From Bacteroidota bacterium (GTDB lineage: Bacteria; Bacteroidota; Ignavibacteria; Ignavibacteriales; Melioribacteraceae): a stretch of DNA of 64,000 nucleotides. Every line of letters begins with the position of its first letter. Positions within the stretch are counted from its first letter, which is position 1. The stretch spans positions 62,001 to 126,000 of the forward strand of contig JAKAEE010000001.1 of assembly GCA_021820065.1 (NCBI GenBank), in the 5' to 3' direction. A program made the translations under genes and the position numbers. Shown here piece by piece: positions 45,703-54,098 of this stretch. Under the pieces are notes generated by a model that saw nothing but the letters and a program-made list of their open reading frames with translations, did not search any database and had not been told where the DNA came from.

Positions 45703-45718
45703 TTCTGCTAAAGCGGTA
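45703..45718 (+). promoter_or_regulatory. Operator-like site 2 before hipB
   Basis: TTCTGCTAAAGCGGTA agrees with site 3 at 14 of 16 positions and has the same imperfect dyad (CTGC/GCGG arms around four bases). Confidence 0.6.
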
Positions 45719-45773
45719 ATTTTTTGAACTCCAAGTCACAAATGAGGATTCAGAAAGGATAATTCCAGAAATT

Positions 45774-45789
45774 TACTGCTATAGCGGTA
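45774..45789 (+). promoter_or_regulatory. Operator-like site 3 between hipB and the SPFH gene
   Basis: TACTGCTATAGCGGTA is a near-perfect 16-bp palindrome with one mismatched pair. It lies 71 bp from site 2 and 52 bp from the promoter of the divergent SPFH gene, so it might touch both. Confidence 0.6.
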
Positions 45790-45825
45790 CTAATTAAATT
45801 TTTCAGTGAAGAAAAAAAATTTTTC

Positions 45826-45854
45826 TTGACTTTATGATAACAATATGATATCAT
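45826..45854 (+). promoter_or_regulatory. Promoter of the SPFH gene
   Basis: TTGACT (45826-45831) and TATCAT (45849-45854) are 17 bp apart. The region is also rich in ATGATA-like repeats (45834-45839, 45845-45850), which could be regulator half-sites. The AGGAG ribosome site lies at 45871-45875. Confidence 0.55.
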
Positions 45855-45882
45855 TCTGATAGCCAAAATTAGGAGTTGAAAA

Positions 45883-46755
45883 ATGGAAGCAATAACTGAA
45901 AAACAAGCATTAAAGATCAACGGTTTTATCGCGGTACTTTTCTGGTTAGTTCTCGTTGTTGTTGAAATCGTTTTGTTGCGTGGAGGAATAAAGAATGAAG
46001 CGCCGGGCGTCCTTTGGTTTTTCATTCCCTTGCTGCTGATAATAATTTTAATGATGAACGGATTTTTTATTGTTCAACCGAACGATTCGCGCGTTCTGAT
46101 TTTATTCGGAAGATATTTGGGAACAGTTAGAGAATCCGGATTCTGGTGGGCAAATCCTTTCACAACAAAAAGAAAAATCACTCTGAGGATCAGAAATTTT
46201 CAGAGCGAGACAATTAAAGTAAACGATCTTCACGGCAACCCAATTCAAATAGCAGCCGTTGTTGTATGGCGTGTTGTTGATCCGGCACGTGCTCTCTTTG
46301 ATGTTCAGAATTATGAAGAGTTCGTCGCGATACAAAGTGAAACTGCCATACGCGGACTTGCAACCGAATATGCTTATGATTCATCCGAGCATGATAAATT
46401 TTCTCTGGTGGGGAATCAGCTTGAAATATCAGAGGCGATGAAGAAACAAGTTCAAACAAGATTGGAAGTTGCAGGTGTTGAAATATTGGAATCAAGAATA
46501 AGTCACTTGTCTTACGCTCCCGAAATTGCACAAGCGATGCTTCGCAGACAACAGGCCCAGGCAGTTGTTGCGGCAAGAACAAAAATAGTTGAAGGAGCCG
46601 TAGGCATGGTTGATATGGCATTGAAGGCGTTGAGCGAACAGCATATTGTTGATCTCGATAACGAAAAGAAAGCAACGATGGTTAACAACTTGATGGTCGC
46701 GCTGGTATCGGAAGTTCAGGCACAGCCGGTAATTAATGCGGGAAGCTTGTACTAA
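45883..46755 (+). CDS. SPFH (band 7/stomatin-like) membrane protein
   Basis: The 290-residue protein has two N-terminal hydrophobic helices (about 14-33 and 44-66) and then an SPFH domain: FFIVQPNDSRVLILFGRYLGT, ESGFWWANPF, IQIAAVVVWRVVDPARALFDV and EILESRISHLSYAPEIAQAML. An Ala/Gln-rich helix follows (RRQQAQAVVAARTKIV). Such proteins form oligomeric scaffolds in membrane microdomains. It is followed by an unknown gene and an RHH gene, an arrangement seen for this SPFH branch in several phyla as far as I recall. Confidence 0.9.
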   Translation: MEAITEKQALKINGFIAVLFWLVLVVVEIVLLRGGIKNEAPGVLWFFIPLLLIIILMMNGFFIVQPNDSRVLILFGRYLGTVRESGFWWANPFTTKRKITLRIRNFQSETIKVNDLHGNPIQIAAVVVWRVVDPARALFDVQNYEEFVAIQSETAIRGLATEYAYDSSEHDKFSLVGNQLEISEAMKKQVQTRLEVAGVEILESRISHLSYAPEIAQAMLRRQQAQAVVAARTKIVEGAVGMVDMALKALSEQHIVDLDNEKKATMVNNLMVALVSEVQAQPVINAGSLY

Positions 46756-46830
46756 GAAAGAATAGTGTTGAGTGTAGAACGTAGAGTGAAAATTTATGTT
46801 CTGCGTTTATTTAAATAGGGCTAAATATTT

Positions 46831-47340
46831 ATGAAAGCATTTTCTGAATACATGGGTGAAGAAATCGGGTTTGTTCAGCCGTCGTTTTTCAAAAGGATTC
46901 ACGAGCTGCGGGTTGGTGATGAATTGATCGGCAGTATTCAACAAAAAGGATTTTTCGGAATGACGTGGTATGTGTCTATGCTAGGAAAGAATTGGGAAAT
47001 ATATAAACCGAGTTTTTGGAAAACTGCTTTAGAGATTCGAGAAGCCGGTTATGAAATGCCTTTTGCGACTTTTAAAAGAGACGGATTACGAAGCCGGGGA
47101 ACGCTTTCATTGCCCATGGGAGAAAATCTTAAAATTGTCCCGCATTTATTTAAGAAGTTCTGTGAAATAACCAACGCGAGTGATGACGTGTTTGTTCAGA
47201 TAAAGATGAAAATTGCGATTGGAGACAAAGCGGAAGTTACAATCGAAAAGAAATCGGAAACGATCGACAAATACCCGTGGATAGTTATGCTTGCATATAT
47301 TGTTGCTATAGAACAAAGCCGCCAGGCGAGGCATCATTAA
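46831..47340 (+). CDS. Unknown protein downstream of SPFH
   Basis: The 169-residue protein is not recognised. The first part is a mixed alpha/beta domain (FFKRIHELRVGDELIGSI, then FFGMTWYVSMLGKNWEIYKP), and the second part includes AEVTIEKKSETIDKYPWIVM and a C-terminal helix that is only mildly hydrophobic. There is no signal peptide. It lies 75 bp after the SPFH gene and 16 bp before the RHH gene. The three genes may form a membrane-linked module. Confidence 0.7.
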   Translation: MKAFSEYMGEEIGFVQPSFFKRIHELRVGDELIGSIQQKGFFGMTWYVSMLGKNWEIYKPSFWKTALEIREAGYEMPFATFKRDGLRSRGTLSLPMGENLKIVPHLFKKFCEITNASDDVFVQIKMKIAIGDKAEVTIEKKSETIDKYPWIVMLAYIVAIEQSRQARHH

Positions 47341-47356
47341 CACATGAAGAGAAGAA

Positions 47357-47551
47357 ATGGCTGAAAAGAAAAAATTTCTGTTGAGGATCGACGAAAGTTT
47401 ATACAACGCTTTCGAAAAATGGTCGGCTGATGAACTGAGAAGCATCAACGGACAGATAGAATATGTTCTAAAGGACGCGCTGCGCAAGAGCGGTAGATTA
47501 AAAAATAGTGTGAATGATCAGGACACAACCGGCGGCGGCACAAATCAATAA
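47357..47551 (+). CDS. Ribbon-helix-helix (Arc-like) DNA-binding protein
   Basis: The 64-residue protein reads KKFLLRIDESLYNAFEKW, then SINGQIEYVLKDALRKSG, a classic Arc-type ribbon-helix-helix (strand 6-11, helices about 13-23 and 28-43). The C-terminal tail is polar. It could repress its own SPFH operon. A toxin role for a neighbour is not suggested by the sequence. Confidence 0.82.
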   Translation: MAEKKKFLLRIDESLYNAFEKWSADELRSINGQIEYVLKDALRKSGRLKNSVNDQDTTGGGTNQ

Positions 47552-47572
47552 TAAATGAGAAGGGGAAAGCAG

Positions 47573-48991
47573 ATGAAAAAATTATTAGTAATCGTTATGT
47601 CGGCGCTGATGACAATTCAAATGTATTGCCAGAAAGAACAGACAAAAAACTTTACCGGCTATTGGGAAGGCAGTCTTAAAATCTCTGCAATTTCTTTGAG
47701 GTTAGTACTAAAAATTTATAAGAACGATGACGGATCTCAAGGCGCGTTCATGGATAGTCCAGATCAAGGTGCAACCAATATTCCGGTTGGCTCTGTTACA
47801 CTAACAGACGACAGCTTGAAATTCGACGTACCTTCAATCAGAGGAAATTATGCCGGAAAGATTGAGAGGGACAGCATGGTTTCAATCGGCAAGTGGACAC
47901 AAATGAATGTGTCGCTGCCTCTAAACTTAAAGAAGGTCGAAAAGTTAACTGAAATCAAGAGACCGCAAACGCCGCACGAACCGTTCCCATATAAAGAGGA
48001 AGACGTTGTTTTCGATAATCCAACGGCAAACATAAAATTAGCCGGCACGCTAACTATTCCTAATGGTGAAGGAAAATTTCCGGTGGTTGTTATGGTTACA
48101 GGTTCCGGTCCGCAAGACAGAGACGAAACAATATTCAACCATAAACCGTTTTTAGTAATTGCAGATTATTTAACGCGCAACGGAATTGCCGTCCTTCGTT
48201 TTGATGACCGGGGCATAGCAAAATCGAAAGGAAATTTTGCAGGCGCAACGTCCGCAGATTTTACCACCGATGCAATCTCCGCAGTTGAGTATCTCAAAAC
48301 CCGCAGCGAAATTAACGGCAATAAAATCGGAATCATCGGTCACAGCGAGGGGGGAATGATTGCGCCGATGGCCGCAGTAAATTCCGACGATGTTGCGTTC
48401 ATAGTTTTGTTAGCCGGTCCCGGGTTAACGGGCAAGGATCTTCTGGTTCTTCAAACAGAATTAATTCTAAAAGCCGAAGGAACAGATCCGGAAAAATTGG
48501 CGAAGAGCGTTAAGCAAAACAAAGAAGCCTATGAGATAGTTGTAAGCGCGCCGGATAGTTTAACCGCGTACAAACAACTTGAAGAATTGTATCAGAAAGA
48601 TTTTGAAAGTTTGCCGGATTCTGAGAAGAAAAGTCCCGAGAACAGCAAAGCAATGTTTGATAGAAGTGTAAAAACTTTGTTGAGTCCGTGGTTCAGATAT
48701 TTCTTGAGGTACGACCCGAAACAGATTTTAGAAAAAGTGGGAGTTCCCGTACTGGCTTTGAACGGTGAAAAAGATTTACAAGTTCCTCCGAAAGAAGATT
48801 TAAAAGGAATTGAAGAAGCATTAAAAGCCGGTGGAAACAAAAATTTCAAAACGGTTGAGCTGCCGGGATTAAATCATCTTTTTCAACATGCGAAAACCGG
48901 ATTGCCTTCGGAATACGGAAACATAGAAGAAACTTTCGCACCCGAAGCATTGAAGATCATCGGCGATTGGATAAAGGAAACAACCAAATAG
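47573..48991 (+). CDS. Secreted alpha/beta hydrolase with N-terminal beta domain
   Basis: The ATG at 47573 follows AAGGGGAAAG and opens a signal peptide (MKKLLVIVMSALMTIQMYCQ), giving 472 residues. Residues about 28-130 form a beta-rich domain of the kind found before such hydrolases (GYWEGSLKISAISLRLVLK). The hydrolase part has MVTGSGPQDRDE, FDDRGIAKSKG, the nucleophile S258 in IIGHSEGGMIAP, an aspartate in ALNGEKDLQVPP and a histidine in LPGLNHLFQHA. It is a likely periplasmic esterase or peptidase of unknown substrate. Confidence 0.88.
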   Translation: MKKLLVIVMSALMTIQMYCQKEQTKNFTGYWEGSLKISAISLRLVLKIYKNDDGSQGAFMDSPDQGATNIPVGSVTLTDDSLKFDVPSIRGNYAGKIERDSMVSIGKWTQMNVSLPLNLKKVEKLTEIKRPQTPHEPFPYKEEDVVFDNPTANIKLAGTLTIPNGEGKFPVVVMVTGSGPQDRDETIFNHKPFLVIADYLTRNGIAVLRFDDRGIAKSKGNFAGATSADFTTDAISAVEYLKTRSEINGNKIGIIGHSEGGMIAPMAAVNSDDVAFIVLLAGPGLTGKDLLVLQTELILKAEGTDPEKLAKSVKQNKEAYEIVVSAPDSLTAYKQLEELYQKDFESLPDSEKKSPENSKAMFDRSVKTLLSPWFRYFLRYDPKQILEKVGVPVLALNGEKDLQVPPKEDLKGIEEALKAGGNKNFKTVELPGLNHLFQHAKTGLPSEYGNIEETFAPEALKIIGDWIKETTK

Positions 48992-49000
48992 GAATTAATT

Positions 49001-49028
49001 CAAGCCCGTTCGTTTCATAGCGGGTTTG
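49001..49028. terminator. Hairpin between convergent genes
   Basis: CAAGCCCG pairs with CGGGTTTG (one G-T pair) around 12 bases. It lies between the stops of the hydrolase (+) and the PCuAC gene (-) and may serve both. Confidence 0.5.
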
Positions 49029-49043
49029 ATTTATAAATTTAAA

Positions 49044-49487
49044 TTAATGTTTCATTCCTCTCACGAGCGGCATGTCTTGAACAACGGCTTTCACTTTTAC
49101 TTTACCTGCTTTCTTAAACTCCAGCGTAAAATCTTTTGTCTGACCAATTTTCAAATCTTCCTTGGCTTCCATTATCATTACATGAAGCCCTTTCGGCTTG
49201 AACTTCACCTCTTCATGTGCGGGCACTGCGACAAACTTAAGCATTCGCATTCCCATCATGTCTTTCCCCTTCGAATATGTTTCGTGGATCATCACGTCAT
49301 CGGAAACTTTCGAACTTGCATCAACGAGCGTGTCGGCTTTAGTTCCGTTGTTTTGAATAGTAAAAAATAGCGCGCTGTTTGCGCCTTTTGCAGCGGGACG
49401 AACCCATGCGTTTTTAATTTCTATTTTGGTTTGACTGAATACTAATCCCGTAAAGATCAGCAGAAGAAGTATGGTTTTTATTTTCAT
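49044..49487 (-). CDS. Periplasmic copper chaperone PCu(A)C
   Basis: The 147-residue protein has a signal peptide (LLLLIFTGLVFSQ) and the PCuAC copper site: H68 in MIHETYSKG, methionines in MMGMRM (77-82) and the H102-x-M104 pair in GLHVMIM. It delivers Cu(I) to the CuA site of cytochrome oxidase. It lies 18 bp after the SCO gene on the same strand, a typical partner. Confidence 0.93.
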   Translation of the reverse strand: MKIKTILLLLIFTGLVFSQTKIEIKNAWVRPAAKGANSALFFTIQNNGTKADTLVDASSKVSDDVMIHETYSKGKDMMGMRMLKFVAVPAHEEVKFKPKGLHVMIMEAKEDLKIGQTKDFTLEFKKAGKVKVKAVVQDMPLVRGMKH

Positions 49488-49505
49488 TTCGTTACTCCAT
49501 TCCCT

Positions 49506-50093
49506 TTACATTAGTTTTTTTATGTCGTTAACTATTTCGTCAATATTGATTTTGCTGCCAATATAATTTTTTCTAATCCGCCCTTCGGCATCGATCAAAG
49601 AGATTCTATCCGTATGAATATAATAGTAAATTTTTCGCCCGTCCTTAAATACGGTTGAATCGTTCGGCACAGCAATAACGTTTGCCTGGTGGATAACGGA
49701 ATCAGTTACGGATTTCCGTCCCGTTAAGAATGTCCAGTTGCTCAAATCCAGACCGCGTATATCTGCAAATTTGGTTAGAACTTCCGGCGTGTCGTTGTTC
49801 GGATCGAAACTCAAAGAAATAAATTGAACATTTTTTATTCTTTCTTTATTCAGGCGTTCTTGTATAAGACGCATGTTGTTGGTGCTCAACGGACAGATAT
49901 CTGGACAGTTTGTAAAAATGAAATTCATCACGACTATCTTACCTTTAACAAAATCCGGGAAGACAATCGGTTCGCTCTTTTGATTTACCAGTTGATAATG
50001 ATTGTTCGAAAAATTTTCGACGACTGGAAGTTTTTCTCCGCAACCGGTCAACATGAGGAGTGTTAGAATAATTAACGGCAAAAGTTTTTTCAT
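49506..50093 (-). CDS. SCO1/SenC copper assembly lipoprotein
   Basis: The ATG at 50093 gives a lipoprotein signal (LPLIILTLLMLTGCGEK) and 195 residues; a start 15 bases upstream is also open. It is a thioredoxin fold with the copper-binding pair C63 and C67 in FTNCPDICPLS and a histidine in YYIHTDRISLID. SCO proteins assemble the CuA centre of cytochrome c oxidase. It is co-oriented with PCuAC, so the two form a small copper-delivery operon. No oxidase gene is in view. Confidence 0.93.
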   Translation of the reverse strand: MKKLLPLIILTLLMLTGCGEKLPVVENFSNNHYQLVNQKSEPIVFPDFVKGKIVVMNFIFTNCPDICPLSTNNMRLIQERLNKERIKNVQFISLSFDPNNDTPEVLTKFADIRGLDLSNWTFLTGRKSVTDSVIHQANVIAVPNDSTVFKDGRKIYYYIHTDRISLIDAEGRIRKNYIGSKINIDEIVNDIKKLM

Positions 50094-50187
50094 AACGTGT
50101 CCGATCAATTAAACAGATATATCGAAAGAAAAGTTTTGTATTTTTGACTCATCTAAAAATAAAAATGTATCTGCTGTAATTACGGCT

Positions 50188-51348
50188 ATGACAAAAATAA
50201 TAAGAAAAATATTGCCATCTGAAGCATCGCGGATTGCGAAGTCTGTTAGGAATAATTTATTAGTACCTGTCTTAATATTACTTACTTTAATTTTATGCGG
50301 GTGGGGAAGTATCGGGCATAAATTTATCAATAAAAATTCCGTCCTTTCGTTTCCTACGCAAATGAAGGATTTTCTTAGTTGGGCAGATCCTCTTTCTTTG
50401 CACTCCTCTGATGCCGATTACAGAAAAAATGCCGACCTGACTGAATCGCCAAAACATTTTATTGATATCGATAATTATCCGGAGTTTGTTTCAACCGGAG
50501 CTATTAGTCAAAATTATGATTCTGTCGTTGCTGCTCACGGTTCTTTGTTTGTAATTAGTGAGGGAATCTTGCCATGGGCTATTGTTGCAACTTATGACTC
50601 TTTACAAAAATGTTTTGAAAGAAAAGATTGGAATAATGCGGTTTTAACTGCGGCTGATCTCGGCCATTATGTTGCCGATTCTCACCAACCGCTTCATATT
50701 ACTAAGAATTATAATCCAGGCGGGCTTCATTCAAGGTATGAAACTGAAATGCTTAAAAGATATCAGTCGCAAATAATATATTCGGGGGATAGCGTTCAAT
50801 TCATTTCCAATGTACCGGACTTTGTCTTTTCAACAATTTATTACAACTACCAGTATGTTGATTCAGTTCTTGCAGATGATGTTCAAGCAAAAGCAGTCTC
50901 GAGTGATATCAAAAGCGATGCATACTATCAAAAACTTTGGGAATTGACGGGTTCATTTACTACAAATTTATTTAAGAACGCCTCTAATAAGTTGGCAAGT
51001 TTAATCTATACGGCTTGGGTAAATGCCGGAAGCCCGCTGCCTTCTACAACCAGTGTTTTTTCATCAGCAAATGATCAAATTACTTTTCAATTGGAACAGA
51101 ATTATCCAAATCCATTTAACCCGGAAACGGTTATTGGTTATCAATTGCCGGTCGCTGAAAACGTAAGTCTAAAAGTTTACGATATGCTTGGAAGAGAAGC
51201 CGCAACATTGATCAACGAATACCAAGGTGCCGGAGTACATCATTCTCAATTCTCAATTATTAATTCTCAATTATCCAGCGGCGTTTACTTTTACAGATTA
51301 ACCGCTGGTGCTTATTCGTCAACCAAAAAGATGATTGTTCTAAAGTAA
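50188..51348 (+). CDS. S1/P1-type zinc nuclease or phospholipase with T9SS sorting domain
   Basis: After a signal segment (about 26-40) the protein has the S1/P1 zinc set: the mature N-terminal GWGSIGHKFI, KHFIDID, LGHYVADSHQPLHI and GLHSRYE. These families cut single-stranded nucleic acids or phospholipids. The last 85 residues are a Por-secretion sorting domain (NYPNPFNPETVIGYQLP, YDMLGREAATL, SSGVYFYRLTAG, ending KKMIVLK), so it is exported by T9SS. Within that domain an insert HHSQFSIINSQL is encoded by an AT-rich tandem repeat. The stop overlaps the next ATG by one base. Confidence 0.88.
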   Translation: MTKIIRKILPSEASRIAKSVRNNLLVPVLILLTLILCGWGSIGHKFINKNSVLSFPTQMKDFLSWADPLSLHSSDADYRKNADLTESPKHFIDIDNYPEFVSTGAISQNYDSVVAAHGSLFVISEGILPWAIVATYDSLQKCFERKDWNNAVLTAADLGHYVADSHQPLHITKNYNPGGLHSRYETEMLKRYQSQIIYSGDSVQFISNVPDFVFSTIYYNYQYVDSVLADDVQAKAVSSDIKSDAYYQKLWELTGSFTTNLFKNASNKLASLIYTAWVNAGSPLPSTTSVFSSANDQITFQLEQNYPNPFNPETVIGYQLPVAENVSLKVYDMLGREAATLINEYQGAGVHHSQFSIINSQLSSGVYFYRLTAGAYSSTKKMIVLK

Positions 51349-52064
51349 TGTCCTCCGTTTCAAAAATATTATTGCCGGGATTAGGCAAACAACTCGACTT
51401 CCTTCGGAAGAACGCATCAATACAAGCTAAACATGCTTTGGTAATTGGGTCCGGCAGCGAGAAGATAGCAAAGGATTTGGCTAAACAATATTCATGCGAT
51501 GTTGATTTGATCGTTGAAGACTATGAATCGCTTATGAGTTCGAATTTAATTCTTGGCGATGATTCGAAAGTGAAAGCAAGCTTGATGAATTTTGAAATCA
51601 CCGATTTCGATGCCGGTTCTTTCGATCTGATCTACGCACAGGCGTCTGTTTCGTTAACCAACAGAAACAAAATCATCAAAGAGATAAAACGAATACTAAA
51701 ACCTGGCGGATTTTTTTGCGTTGGAGAAATTGTTTCGCTGAAAAAGGAAGTTCCAAAATTCATAACCGACATTTTCGATTCTTCAAATCTGCTTCCTCTT
51801 TTCATTGATGATTTGCAGAAATATTATGAAGAGAGAAAATTATCAATTGTTGAGAAACAGAATTTCTCAGATACGCTTGGGGATTATTATTCTCAGACCG
51901 TCTCGCTTCTAAAAGGGACGAAAGAAAATCTAAGCGACAGCGAAAAAAGTTATTATAAAAAACTTCTCAATAAAGTCAGCCACGAATCGAACGTTTACCT
52001 AAAGTTGGGCGGCGATAAATACATCGGCTTCGTTTCAATGCTTCTACAAAAGGGTGAATCTTGA
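51348..52064 (+). CDS. SAM-dependent methyltransferase (class I)
   Basis: The 238-residue protein has the Rossmann motif HALVIGSGSEKIAKDLAK (motif I), an acidic end of strand 2 (VDLIVEDYES), FDLIYAQASVSL (motif II) and IKRILKPGGFFCVGEIV (motif III). This is the type-11 methyltransferase pattern. The acceptor is unknown. It is joined to the S1/P1 gene by a TAATG overlap and to the RlmD-family gene by a four-base overlap. Confidence 0.82.
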   Translation: MSSVSKILLPGLGKQLDFLRKNASIQAKHALVIGSGSEKIAKDLAKQYSCDVDLIVEDYESLMSSNLILGDDSKVKASLMNFEITDFDAGSFDLIYAQASVSLTNRNKIIKEIKRILKPGGFFCVGEIVSLKKEVPKFITDIFDSSNLLPLFIDDLQKYYEERKLSIVEKQNFSDTLGDYYSQTVSLLKGTKENLSDSEKSYYKKLLNKVSHESNVYLKLGGDKYIGFVSMLLQKGES

Positions 52065-53500
52065 AAAAAGGAGATTTGCTTGAGCTGGATATTACCGGTT
52101 ATGCTTTCGAAGGAAAAGGCGTTGCTAAGATTATTAAAGATGCGCCGGAAACCGATACTACGGAACCAAAAAAATTTGTCGTTTTCGTAAACGGAACATA
52201 CCCCGGCGATAAAGTCACGGCGCTCGTAACCAAAATCCGAAAATCTTACGCCGAAGCAAAAGTAAAAAGTCTTATAACTCGTTCTTCTCTTAGAATAGAT
52301 CCAAAGTGTAAGCACTTTGGTGTTTGCGGCGGATGCAAAGCTCAAGACCTTACTTACGAAAGTCAGGTAAAATTCAAAGAAGAGCAGGTAAAAGATATTT
52401 TCGAGCGAATCGGCGGGCTGGAAAAATTTGAAGACCTGCCCATTGAACCTTCAGAGAAAACATTTTTCTATCGCAACAAGATGGAGTTTTCCTTTGCTGA
52501 AAAAAGATGGCTGACCGAAAATGAGATTAACTCTATGCAGGAAGTTGCAGACAAAGATTTTGCCCTGGGTTTTCACGTGCCGGGTGTTTTTGACAAAGTA
52601 TTGAATATTGAAGAGTGCTGGCTGCAATCAGAGTTAAGCAACCGTATTCTAAACTTCACACATGGGTTTTCCAAAAAACACCAACTTTTGCCATATTCCA
52701 GCCAAAAACACACCGGTTTTTTACGGAATCTGGTCATAAAACAGTCGTTTTCTACAAACGACTTTATGGTTAATTTTGTTGTATCCGAGGAAAATGAACG
52801 TTTGTTCATGGAATACAAAGCCGCGCTGTTGGAAAGTTTTCCTGAAGTTACTACTCTCGTTTTTAACGTGAATAAAAAGCTATCGCAAGTTGCTTACGGA
52901 GATTATGAAATTGTTACACACGGACCAGGATTCATTTATGATTTGATTGGAGAGTGCAAATTCAGGATAAGCGCAAATTCGTTTTTCCAGACAAATTCTT
53001 CTCAAGCGGTAAAGCTTTATTCAATTGCAAAGGACTTTGCGGGATTTACCGGCAACGAATTTGTTTACGATCTTTACTCCGGCGCCGGAACTATCCCAAT
53101 TTTTGTTTCCAAAAATGTAAAACAAATCTACGGTTTCGAAAGCGTTGAACCCGCAATCAATGATGCAATAGTAAACATTGAGTTGAATAACGTTAGCAAT
53201 TTCAAGCCTATTCTTGCTGATCTAAACAAGACTCTTCTACCGGTCTTACAAGAAAAAGCGATTCCGAAACCGGACATTATCATTACGGACCCGCCCCGAA
53301 GCGGAATGAATCCTAAAACTGTTAAAGATATTCTTGAGCTTGACCCGAAGAAAATTGTCTATATCAGTTGCAATCCCGCTACACAAGCGCGCGATATCAA
53401 ACTGTTGTGCGATGGCGGTTATCGGCTAATAAAAATAAAGCCGGTTGATATGTTTCCGCACACATACCACATAGAGAACGTGGCTCTTCTAACAAAATAA
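52061..53500 (+). CDS. rlmD: 23S rRNA (uracil-5-)-methyltransferase, RlmD family
   Basis: The 479-residue protein begins with a TRAM RNA-binding domain (LLELDITGYAFEGKGVAKI). Its iron-sulfur cysteines are CKHFGVCGGC plus the one in IEECWLQ. The methyltransferase core has VYDLYSGAGTIPIFV, ITDPPRSGMNPK and the catalytic cysteine in IVYISCNPATQARD. It methylates a uridine of rRNA or tRNA; RlmD, RlmCD and TrmA-like members are hard to separate by eye. The start is TTG at 52061, overlapping the previous stop, with AAAAGGGTG as ribosome site. Confidence 0.9.
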   Translation: MKKGDLLELDITGYAFEGKGVAKIIKDAPETDTTEPKKFVVFVNGTYPGDKVTALVTKIRKSYAEAKVKSLITRSSLRIDPKCKHFGVCGGCKAQDLTYESQVKFKEEQVKDIFERIGGLEKFEDLPIEPSEKTFFYRNKMEFSFAEKRWLTENEINSMQEVADKDFALGFHVPGVFDKVLNIEECWLQSELSNRILNFTHGFSKKHQLLPYSSQKHTGFLRNLVIKQSFSTNDFMVNFVVSEENERLFMEYKAALLESFPEVTTLVFNVNKKLSQVAYGDYEIVTHGPGFIYDLIGECKFRISANSFFQTNSSQAVKLYSIAKDFAGFTGNEFVYDLYSGAGTIPIFVSKNVKQIYGFESVEPAINDAIVNIELNNVSNFKPILADLNKTLLPVLQEKAIPKPDIIITDPPRSGMNPKTVKDILELDPKKIVYISCNPATQARDIKLLCDGGYRLIKIKPVDMFPHTYHIENVALLTK

Positions 53501-53801
53501 CTTCCAAAACTTCTTCGTTATAACCGGAAGAATCCGTTTACGATTGATTCATTATAGTAATCGAATTCAAAGTGAGACAATTTTTTGATGAGCAAATAAT
53601 GAATTCGGCTAAAAAACTACATTCGAGATTGGCACATCGATTGAGTTTTCCAATACAACATAAGCACCCAAAAGGCGAAAGCAAAACCCTCTAAAAAGCT
53701 TTCTCGATGGCGGCGGCGATTTTGGTGAACGGTACTTCGGCTGGGCTGTTCACTGGGATTTCCGCCCTGTTGTTTTAAAGCCCCTTCTGTATTTAGGTTT
53801 C
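53501..53801. other. Gene-free stretch before rpmH
   Basis: I see no supported gene between the RlmD-family stop and the rpmH promoter. An 84-codon open frame on the minus strand (53617-53871) runs into rpmH and looks random. No DnaA boxes of the TTATCCACA type were noticed. Confidence 0.4.
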
Positions 53802-53833
53802 TTTGGTTATTACTTTCAAAATCTTTAATTTTG
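53802..53833 (+). promoter_or_regulatory. Bacteroidota-type promoter of rpmH
   Basis: TTTG at 53802-53805 and TAATTTTG at 53826-53833 match the TTTG / TAnnTTTG pair with a 20-bp spacer. The -7 box ends 27 bp before the rpmH ATG. Confidence 0.6.
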
Positions 53834-53860
53834 CACACTTTCAAATAGAATAGGTTACAA

Positions 53861-54007
53861 ATGAAGCGCACTTTTCAACCAAGCAAAACAAAAAGAAAAA
53901 ATAAACACGGATTCCGGGAAAGAATGGCTACCAAGAACGGTCGTAAAGTTCTTGCGCGCAGAAGAGCAAAAGGAAGAAAAAAACTAACTGTAAGCGACGA
54001 ACGCTAA
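53861..54007 (+). CDS. rpmH: 50S ribosomal protein L34
   Basis: This 48-residue gene starts [18 protein letters not shown] and continues [20 protein letters not shown], the universal L34 sequence, with a short LTVSDER tail. It is part of the large ribosomal subunit. It is the first gene of the rpmH-rnpA-yidD-yidC block, 91 bp before rnpA. Confidence 0.98.
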   Translation: MKRTFQPSKTKRKNKHGFRERMATKNGRKVLARRRAKGRKKLTVSDER

Positions 54008-54070
54008 TTCCGCGGCGGCGGAGCGGCTTTGTATTGATTGCTCTTTCATACTATAATGTTTTTATCGACG

Positions 54071-54093
54071 CCTCGCTTATTATTGCGAGGAGG
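54071..54093 (+). promoter_or_regulatory. Hairpin touching a strong Shine-Dalgarno before rnpA
   Basis: CCTCGC (54071-54076) pairs with GCGAGG (54085-54090) around eight bases. The ribosome site GAGGAGG (54087-54093) starts inside the right arm and lies five bases before the TTG start of rnpA. Folding would hide part of the ribosome site, so it may tune RnpA synthesis. Confidence 0.5.
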
Positions 54094-54098
54094 TTCAA

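Noticed and set aside
46214..46675. 153-codon open frame on the minus strand inside the SPFH gene
   Set aside because: It is a shadow of a well-supported gene, with low-quality composition and no homology.
53501..53860. Chromosome origin next to rpmH
   Set aside because: rpmH-rnpA-yidC often lies near oriC, but no dnaA gene or DnaA-box cluster is visible and the left neighbour is an RlmD-family gene.
53617..53871. 84-codon open frame on the minus strand before rpmH
   Set aside because: It runs over the rpmH promoter and start, and the protein is not recognised.
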